In this document: positions 55,832 through 64,000 of the stretch, piece after piece | Layout: each line of letters opens with the position of its first letter | How positions within the stretch are numbered: position 1 is the stretch's first letter | Source: Aquilaria yunnanensis | Taxonomy: Eukaryota > Streptophyta > Magnoliopsida > Malvales > Thymelaeaceae | Reading direction: 5' to 3' | Assembly (NCBI GenBank): GCA_039654915.1 | Contig: CM077593.1 | Span: forward strand, 55,620,501-55,684,500 | DNA length: 64,000 nt | Translations under genes and position numbers: made by a program | The notes under the pieces: model-generated | What the model was told of the DNA's origin: nothing | Database searches by the model: none | The model's input: only the letters and a program-made list of their open reading frames with translations

Positions 55832-58519
55832 ATAGCAGACACTACCAGGCAAAAGATAGTCCGCACCAAGGTCGTCAGAAATTAGTGGGATTATCTCTTT
55901 TCCTTTTCACTGTTTTATTCCATTTTCTATTTCCCTGGATAACTTTCCAACTTTCATGAACTTGCCTATTAGCAAATCGAACCTTTTTGTTTATGTGCTC
56001 ATTTGGCAATCAGTGCGTCAAAATGAAAATTTCCTGAAAATTATGGATTAAAAGTGTAGTTTTCCTATATAGACCTATAGATTAAGCAGTATAGAATTAT
56101 TAAAAAAAAAATGAATTTTTAGTTGATTAGAAAATTGTCTAACTATTTTACATACTCAATATTGCTACGAAATGAAAAAAAATAAGTTCAAAGCATATTA
56201 ATAATTATTAGTTTAAATACCTGTGTCATTGTCATGGGACCAAAAAGTTGAGAATAAGAAATAACAAAATAATATATTTAAAAAAAATAGTAGGTAATAA
56301 TGTTGTTCACCGTAACCAATATTTTACAAGCAATTATTAATTTAAGAAATAACGCCTAAAACTATCTTTAGCCCTTGAACTTGGATAAACTGCACACATA
56401 ACCTCTTCATTGTTGACTCGGTCTAACTCACCCTTAAACTTGCAACAATGGTATGTTTTAGCCCTTTTGGTCCATGGCACACCACATGACCTATTTGCCT
56501 TAAACGGTGTTTGTTCTTGTTCGTTTCTTCTATTTCAGTACCTCTTGATGCTCTATTACATCTTCAATGTAGGACATGTTTGGCGTTCGGAGGTATATCG
56601 CCTGAGTGATATCTGCAACTGTCACACCTCATTCAGGCCCTTGCCCATAAGTTCCAAGGTTTTAACTCCCAAACCCACTTTAACACTAAAGACTTCAATT
56701 CGGCCAAACAAGCAATGGAAACCTTAAGTCTTATTTTCTTAAGGTGAGAAGCCTGGGAGGTGGCCCAGGAGGCTTTTAAACAAACCCAACAGTTACTTGC
56801 AGCAAAGGCAAGGCCCAATACCACTGTCTTGCACAACAAGCAAGGCTTTAATTGATTACTTGCATCTCAAGCAAGGCAACACTTAATGGAGATTTGAGTG
56901 CATAATTGGTGTGCAATCATGTGTGCTACTTATATGACAACCAAAAAGCCACATTATTGGTTTAGATTTTGAAGACCACAAGTTACCATGCACATGATGC
57001 TCTCGGCCAACTCACAAGCATAGAGTAGTGCACCACATTTCCATAAGTTTAGGCTCATAACTATTCACATTAAAGTGCCAACATTGGCCCAAAACATTCA
57101 ACATCCAAGTACAGGCATACTGCCATCCATAAGTCATACATAACTTGGCATACAAACCCAACAAAACCAACACAAGTCTAGGCATCAAGGACTACATATA
57201 TGTACACAAAAGAGTAGTCTACTTAGTGGCCAACATGGCTACATGCCATGAATCCCAAGCTAGACATGTCAAGTTATTACATACCAAGACCACTAATGGT
57301 CAAACATAACCTTGAGTATGCCATACAAGAGTACACACTGCAACACCAACCCAATTGCCTGGTTCATTGTCATGAAACTAAATACTATGATCAGAGCCAA
57401 AGTCCAAGTAGCCATAGCCTTCCTAGACAAGTCTCCAACTACAGCCTGCAAACTTAGCTCATAAGCCTCTGCCAACCATACATATAAGACTTGTAATGAA
57501 CCTAAAACGATAAGCCAAGCACACATTGGAACATACCTTGGAAACTAAGCAAATTAGTGCAAAACACAAGCAACAAGCAAGCTAGCACTACTCAGGCCGA
57601 ATGTCCTTGCCTGAAATAAAAGGATAGGCAGTGAGTATAACTCAGTAGGATTCACTTATGTATATTCAACTCTAAAAAGAGTCTATTTAGTTAAGCTGAG
57701 TATTCACTCAAAGCTTAACCTCCCATTAGCAAGCTTTACCTGCAAAACAAACACAAGACAAAGAAACCAAGCATAAACATATACAAGATAATTAACCATA
57801 GCAAATAATCCATAGGTGGGGTTAGCAAGCACATGGAAACACAAAAGCACACAAGTACACACACACACTCCACCTGTTTGCTCTCGACCATAATGAACCA
57901 TACATGTACCCATGTGCACAATGCACACAATTCACCATCAAACAACTTACTTCCACATAGAGCTCCAAAATGTCAAGCAAATAGGCCACATTTACTTGTA
58001 TTTCTAGTACATGTACACTGGTCGATTAGCTAATCAACAATTCAACCTAGTATAAACTTTAAAGCCCATCAAGCAACTAAGGTCATTTGGCAAATTTTAA
58101 CCATCACTTAGCCACTCTAAACACTTGAACCATGGCACATTATCAAGCAACATCAAGTGTTAGTGAACCCTACCTCAATAGCTCTCGGTTACAACCAAGC
58201 TTCAAGTATCCAAGTGTTCCTCAATCACAATGCCTACCAAAACAATCACATAGGCATCAACATACTCACTCATGGACTAACTACCATGATTCACATGAAG
58301 AACACTAAGATATACATACTTAAGCTCTCAGCCAAAAAGGCCCAATTTTATATACATGTGCTACCCATCATCCTAACTCACCACATGATATTCTAATCAT
58401 CAATGAACATCATCCATGGCATTATTACCAAGTAACCAAGTGAACTGCACCATTTCACACTAATCCAAGCTTTCGGCAGAAATGGCCCATCTCACATAAC
58501 AATGTTCTTTATCAAATTA
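55832..58519. other. Non-coding region, partly LTR-like
   Basis: 55832-56400 is AT-rich with nothing recognised. From about 56621 the sequence TGTCACACCTCATTC resembles a plant Gypsy LTR start, followed by ~1.9 kb of A/C-rich non-coding DNA (including a GAGTATAACTCAGTAGGATTC-like stretch near 57640) similar in texture to 9205-14499. No coding domain is seen. Short ORFs here are not supported. Confidence 0.35.
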
Positions 58520-58524
58520 ACTCA

Positions 58525-59383
58525 TGATAGCCAAAGGCTATCGCCTCTATCTGGCCCGAACTCCTTGCCAGAAGAATGCCCAGAAGAAAACTGGCACTAC
58601 CCGAGAAAAGGTGGGATCATACACCTCGGGAGATAGCCGAAGAGCTCCGAGCCCGGCACGCCAGGAAACCTGAGGATACTACTAGCCCCCCAAGGTTGTC
58701 AACAGATCGCCTTCGAAGAAGAGGCACCAGCTATTGTGGGCCGAACATGATCTTTCCGAAGGTGGAACTCCCTGAAGCTGGGAACCCCCCAACTGAGGGC
58801 ATGTTTCCCGAAGAGGCACCGTCCGCACTAGAAGACGACCTCGCCCAGGGACCTCGGGAGTACGGCAGGAGCATTAAAGGAAGCCTCTGACATGTCGCCC
58901 ACAGACATTACAAGTCGCCTCAAACGGCGCCCTGACACGCCGACGCCATCAAAGTCACATCATGGCCTATCTCGGCTCAAGGCTCGAGGAGCCTGCCACC
59001 GGCTATTTGCCCCCTACGCCCAGAAATTCAGGAACATCTGACCGTACACGTGTCAAGATCTGAACGGGCTAGACACTCCTATAAATACCAGGGAATACAC
59101 CCTGGCAGGGGGCTGGCAAATATCCTGACTCCTCACTCTGAGAAAGTACTACCAGGCGAGTTCACTGAACCCCTCAGTGTTATTTCCTCTGCCTTCTCTC
59201 AGCACCACTGACTTGGGCGTCGGAGGCTCCTCCCCGGAAAAACACCCCGGGGACCTCCTAACCCACTTTTTCTGAGCATCTCAGGTACTCTCCCTTGGGC
59301 GAAACGGCCACCAGGCGTTCTTCCTCTCCGGGAGTCCCTCCATCAGTCACCATGACTACAAACGATGAAGCCCCCGGGCATCA
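58525..59383 (+). mobile_element. Tat-D 5' LTR (plus-strand element)
   Basis: 859 bp from TGATAGCCAAAGGCTATCGCC-type start to CCGGGCATCA, directly followed by the PBS TGGCGCCGTCTGTGGG (59386-59401). It has the G-box CACGTG near 59047 and the hairpin CCCCGG...CCGGGG near 59230-59250. It is clearly diverged from Tat-A/B/C LTRs. The 3' LTR is absent from the window. Confidence 0.85.
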
Positions 59384-62300
59384 TTTGGCGCCGTCTGTGG
59401 GAACCCCCTCTGAGATTGCCGTCGTTGAAACTCGGCGTTCTAAGGACAAGGGACTCCCGAGGTCTCCGTCCGCGCCTGAGACACAAGCGGCTGCTGAGCA
59501 AACACTCCCAGGGACTTCTGCGTCCGAGGAAGACCGCCCTCTAGTAATCACTATGAGCTTTATGAAGGAGTTTCAGCGTTCGGTCGTGGCCGAAATGACA
59601 CAGCAGATCGACCGAAGATGGTCACAGTAGACACAGGCCCAAAGACCTCCCTCACCTGCACGCCCTTGGGAGAAAAGTCAGAGGTCGACTCATCGCAGTT
59701 CGGGAAGCGTAGACCCGCGCGAAGAGTCGTCCACGGAGAATATACCCCTCGGGAAACAGCCTGTGGGACAAACTGGGTCCAAGCGACCGAAAGTCTCACA
59801 GCGAAGGAGTTCGTCACCTGAGGTGAGGTCCTTGTCCCCTCAGCGCCAAACTCGCTCCCCGACGAGGCGCCGACGATCTCCCTTCCGAGAGGAAGAGCCT
59901 AATGCCACAGTTCTCATGGAAAGAATACTAGCACGGCTAGACAGGGTGGAAAAGCAGGTAGCTCGCAAACCCGTCTGGGACAGGCTCACGGGAGCCTTCT
60001 GCGAAGATGGGTCCCCGTTCACCCGGACCGTGGCCGAGGCAACCATGCCAGGCGACTTCAGGGTACCTAGGCTGGAGATTTATGATGGCCGCACTGATCC
60101 CCAGGCCCATCTGACCAAGTACAGACGCAGCATGATAATGCATGGTGCTGATGACGCTACCATGTGTAAATGCTTCGAGGTCACCCTCACGGGACCAGCA
60201 ACTGCGTGGTACAACTCATTGCCCCCAGGAGCCATCACTGAGTTCCAGGAGTTGTCTACGACCTTCGCGCAACAATTTATTGGAAGCCGGCCAACGGCGA
60301 AGATGCCTGTTCAGATGTTCGACATAGAGCAGAGAAACGTAGAAACTATCCGAGACTACGTCGAAAGATTCAACAGGGAAGCTCTAAGTGTCCCAGACTT
60401 CCAGCCCGAAATACGCATCCTCACCATGACACGGGGCCTTCGGCGAGACTCACAGCTGTTTTATGAGTTCTCAAAGGACCCCCCGGACACCCTCGAAGAA
60501 TTTTACCGAAGGGCCGAACAGCACATGACTGCCGAGGAGCTGAGAATGGTTGGGTCGAAGTCCGGTCATAACCGCGCCGAAGAGTCCAATCAGCAAGCCT
60601 GACATCCAACTGGACAGGCAAGCCGACCTCGGAGGATGCGGGGAAGGAAACTTCAAAGCTTCACACCTCTGAGCACTGCACGGACAAACATCCTTATGGC
60701 ACTAGAAAGGCAGGGGACGCAAATTCGACGGCCAAGGGCCATGACCGCTGATAACAAGAAAAACGTCAAGAAATTCTGCCAGTTCCATCGCGACCACGGC
60801 CACGACACCGAAGATTGCTTCCAACTGAAGAACTACATTGAGTCGCTGATAAAACTCGGCCAACTTTGGAAATATCTGCGGATGCCTTCCCCAAAAGGAA
60901 GAAAAGATGAGGAAGAAAGGGCCCAAGATGAGGACTATGACTCCGACAGACGGAGAAACAGAAGTCCGAAAAAGCGCCCTCCTCCTCCTGCAGGGGTGAT
61001 ACAAACCATCACCACGGGGCTCCCATCCTCGGAAAGAAAGCGGAAGGCCAGAGAGATTGCGGTCATGGAATTTGAGAGCCTAGCAAAGAAACTGGCTCGC
61101 AAGGACCGATCCACCGTCATCTTCCCCCATGACGATCCACTGCTAATCATGGCAAGGATAGGGAACTGGGACGTCAAGAGAGTGTTGCTTGATGATGGAT
61201 CAAATACTGACGTCCTATTCTCGCATTTACTGTCGAATTTGGATGCCTCCAGCAGTGAGCTCAAGCCTGTCACCTCGCCCACCTTCGGGGTTGGACTGTC
61301 CGAACTCCCTGTCCTCGGATGGATCGACCTCCCCCTGATGATGAACGGAACTTTGGTCGACGGAACAGCTGAGTTGTACGCCTCCATAATGGCGAGATTT
61401 ATCGTCATGGACGTTCCTTCTTCGTACAACACCATCCTTGGAAGGCAGACATAGGGAAACCTGCACATTCGCCCTGATGTGAAGTACTTGACTGTCACAT
61501 TCGCCACCAAGGATGGGGATGCAGAGGTCTTCATAGATCAAGCCGAGGTAAGGAAAGTGTTTGTAAAAGCACGAAAAGCTCTGGCAAATAACCTCGCACA
61601 AACAATAGAGGCAAAGGCACCAGAGAAGGGCAAAGAAGGAGAACCCCCAAGAGCAGAAACAGAAACAGTGGAACTTGTCTGAGGACAATCTACCCGAATA
61701 GGGAAGACCTTGCCCGAAGGTGACAAGAAAAACCTTATCTTTTCTACTGGGAAATAAAGATCTCTTTGCCTACTCGCCGAAAGACATGCCAGGTGTGCAC
61801 CCTGGCATAATACAACATAGCCTCAAAGTAAGCCCGGAAGCAAAGCCTGTCCGGCAAAAGAAGCGAAGCATCTCAGCCCATAAGAGCAACTTTGTGAAAA
61901 CCGAAGTCCAACGCCTGTTGGACGCTGAAGTCATCAGGGAGGTCAAATACCCCGAATGGTTAAGCAACGTGGTGATTGCCACAAAAGAAGGCAGTAGCAA
62001 ACTTCGGATGTGCATCGACTTCAGAAATTTGAAAGACGCTTGCCCGAAAGACTCATACCCTCTTCCGCCAATAGACCAACTGGTAGACTCAACTGCCGAA
62101 TATGGGCTCCTGAGTTTCCTAGATGCCTTCAGCGGCTACCATCAAATAAGGATGAATCCCGAAGATGAAGAAAAAACCACCTTCATCACTGAGGGAGGAA
62201 CGTACTGCTACGTCAGGATGCCCCTTCGGGCTTAAAAATGCAGGAGCCACCTACCAAAGGTTGATGAACAAAGTCTTTAAGGACCAAATAGGGAGAAACA

Positions 62301-63741
62301 TGGAGGTGTATGTAGACGATATGATAGTCAAAAGCAAGCTCCCTCGCAACCACGTTGCAGATCTAGAGGAAACCTTCTGAAAGCTCAAAGCCTTCGGGAT
62401 TCGTCTCAATCCTGAAAAATGCATGTTCGGGGTGACCTCGGGAAAGTTCCTTGGGTACATGGTATCCGAAAGAGGCATCGATGCTAACCCCGAAAAAATT
62501 AAGGCTCTGCTCGAGTTTCGAACTCCTGCCACAGTAAAAGATGTGCAGAGACTCACTGGAAGAATAACCTCTCTTAGCAGGTTCATTTCCAGGTACGGAG
62601 ATAGGTGTCGGCCTTTCTTCAAAGTCCTCACTAAGGCAGCAAAAAAGGAAGGCAACCTTGGAAGGGATGATCACCCTTGGGGTCAAGACTACCAAAAAGC
62701 CTGGGAAGAACTCAAAATCTACCTAGCCAGCCTGCCGACTCTGCGACAACCTCGCGAGGGAGAACCCCTCGTATTATACCTCGCCACCACGAAAAAAGCT
62801 GTGAGCTCGGTCCTCATGAAAGAAGAAGGGCCAAAACAATGGCCGGTCTACTATGTAAGCAAATCCCTGCATGGCGCCGAAGTCAAGTACCCTCTGCTGC
62901 AAAAAGCTATATATGCCTTGGTGCTTGCAGGGAGAAGGCTGCGGCCATACTTCTAGGCTCACCCCATCATCGTCCGAAGTAGCCTGCCACTACGGGACGT
63001 TATGAGGAAAGTGGATCATTCAGGAAGGCTCTCCAAGTGGTGTATAGAGCTTGGCGAACACGATATCACCTATGAACCTCGGAAGGCCATAAAAGCTCAA
63101 GCACTGGCAGAATTCATTGCTGAAATACCCACCACTGAGGACAGTCATCCGGATCTGAACGAAGGTGAGCCAGAATGGACCTTACATGTTGACGGAGCCT
63201 CGGGGTCCGAGCACCAGGGAGCTGGGGTAATTATCAGAGGCCCCGAAGGCATAGAGAAAAATTGGCGTGAGAAACTTAAAGGCTTTCAGCGATTCCCAGC
63301 TAGTAGTTCGACAGACGGCAGGAGACTATGGGGCGAAGGACCCAACCTTGGCAAAATACCACGAGTTGGTAGCAAAACTCATTCAAGAGTTTGACGCCGT
63401 ACGGATAAAAAATGTACCTCGGCGGAAAAACACCGAGGCAAACTGCTTGGCGAAGTCAAAAACCTACACCGAGGTGCTAGACCATCCGAGCATCTCAGTA
63501 CTGAGCATATCGACCTCGGGAAAAGGCTGGAGGGATCCAATAAAAAGGTACCTCACGGAAAATGTGCTCCCCGAAGACCCCGGTGACGCTGCAAAACTGC
63601 AAAGGCGCTCCGGTCGTTTCTTTCTGATCGGTGAAGAACTATACCGACAGGGATACGCGAATCCACTGCAAAGATGTGTGAACGAAGAGGATACTGAAAT
63701 AATCCTTGAAGAAGTCCACGAAGGCATGTGTGGTTCACATT
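59352..63741 (+). pseudogene. Tat-D gag-pol, truncated and riddled with stops
   Basis: Starts at ATG 59352, 32 nt inside the LTR, as in the other copies. gag (RLEIYDGRTDPQAHLTKY), CHHC knuckle (CQFHRDHGHDTEDC), protease (VLLDDGSNTDVLF), RT (YVDD), RNase H and the start of the integrase finger can be followed to 63741, where homology stops at GGCATGTGTGGTTCACAT. Many lesions look like C-to-T changes: TAG at 59627-59629, TGA near 60600, TAG near 61453 and TAG near 62954. There are also frameshifts near 61740 and 62220, and a deletion near 63256 that removes the NNVAEYEAL core of the second RNase H. Inactive. Confidence 0.9.
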
Positions 63742-64000
63742 TAAGACAAGTATATTAACATTTAAGTAATGTTTTGGCTATCTATCTGATGTGATGCAAA
63801 GCTGCATAAGTGTGAATGATAGGCTGATTACTTGTAAATTTTGTTTTGCCCACATAAAGTTGCTAGATGCAAGAGCATGTAATTCCTATGTGTAATGGAC
63901 ATATATATGGTAGCTATGGAGGGCTTACCCCTTCTAAGTGAAGTCTTTGCACACGTATGAAATTTTGTATGGACAAAATGGTTATAAAGTGACCAGAATT
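63742..64000. other. Unidentified sequence beyond the Tat-D break
   Basis: AT-rich non-coding DNA replaces the expected integrase region abruptly at 63742. It could be a deletion joint or the edge of another insertion. Too short to classify. Confidence 0.4.

Overview
This is plant nuclear DNA, most likely from a eudicot; the species cannot be told from the window. The evidence is intron-bearing host genes with short GT-AG introns, a LOG-type cytokinin enzyme, a plant methyltransferase relic, and layered, nested LTR retrotransposons. No bacterial operon, rRNA, tRNA or CRISPR array is visible.

Layout. 1-900: an intronless LOG-like ORF. 1412-6093: the 3' end of an Ogre-like retrotransposon (51-, 47- and ~83-bp tandem repeats and a polypurine tract), one long LTR, and a tRNA-Arg-type primer-binding site (PBS). 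6094-8106: a decayed gag plus LTR of a Tat-type Ty3/Gypsy element. 8107-14499 and 27042-27530: non-coding LTR-type repeat debris, including a 1.41-kb solo LTR at 9732-11145 with target-site duplication (TSD) AATAG. A second, inverted copy of that solo LTR (14500-27036, TSD GAACG) is split by a complete Tat element. 27530-29593: Copia relic and a solo LTR. 40905-44956: the only host-gene island, with a three-exon twin-CX9C (TRIAP1/Mdm35-like) gene and a coclaurine N-methyltransferase-like pseudogene. 55832-58524: repeat-like non-coding DNA. 58525-63741: a decayed plus-strand Tat element lacking its 3' end.

The core is three full-length members of one Tat-lineage family, all in minus orientation: Tat-A (15090-26213, TSD GCTCC), Tat-B (29594-40749, TSD GCTAT) and Tat-C (44957-55826, TSD CTTGG). 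Each has ~867-bp LTRs, a TGGCGCC-type PBS, a single gag-pol frame of up to 1,832 codons (gag, CHHC zinc knuckle, protease, RT, two RNase H domains, DD35E integrase) and a polypurine tract. LTR divergence seen by eye ranks them A (one indel) younger than B (about 4 differences) younger than C (about 17).

The most striking feature lies between pol and the 3' LTR. Each element carries a convergent gene on the opposite strand with its own CCAAT/ACGT/TATA promoter, four exons and three small introns. It predicts a 708-residue protein with a domain resembling the 'putative gypsy-type transposon' family (Pfam PF04195) followed by a long coiled coil. The frame is intact in B and C, although C's gag-pol is ruined, and is broken by a 23-bp deletion in A. 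The introns survive retrotransposition presumably because they are antisense in the genomic RNA. pol and this gene converge on an array of seven palindromic repeats. In five independent copies of the family the first gag-frame ATG lies exactly 32 nt inside the LTR, so the PBS itself is in the open reading frame.
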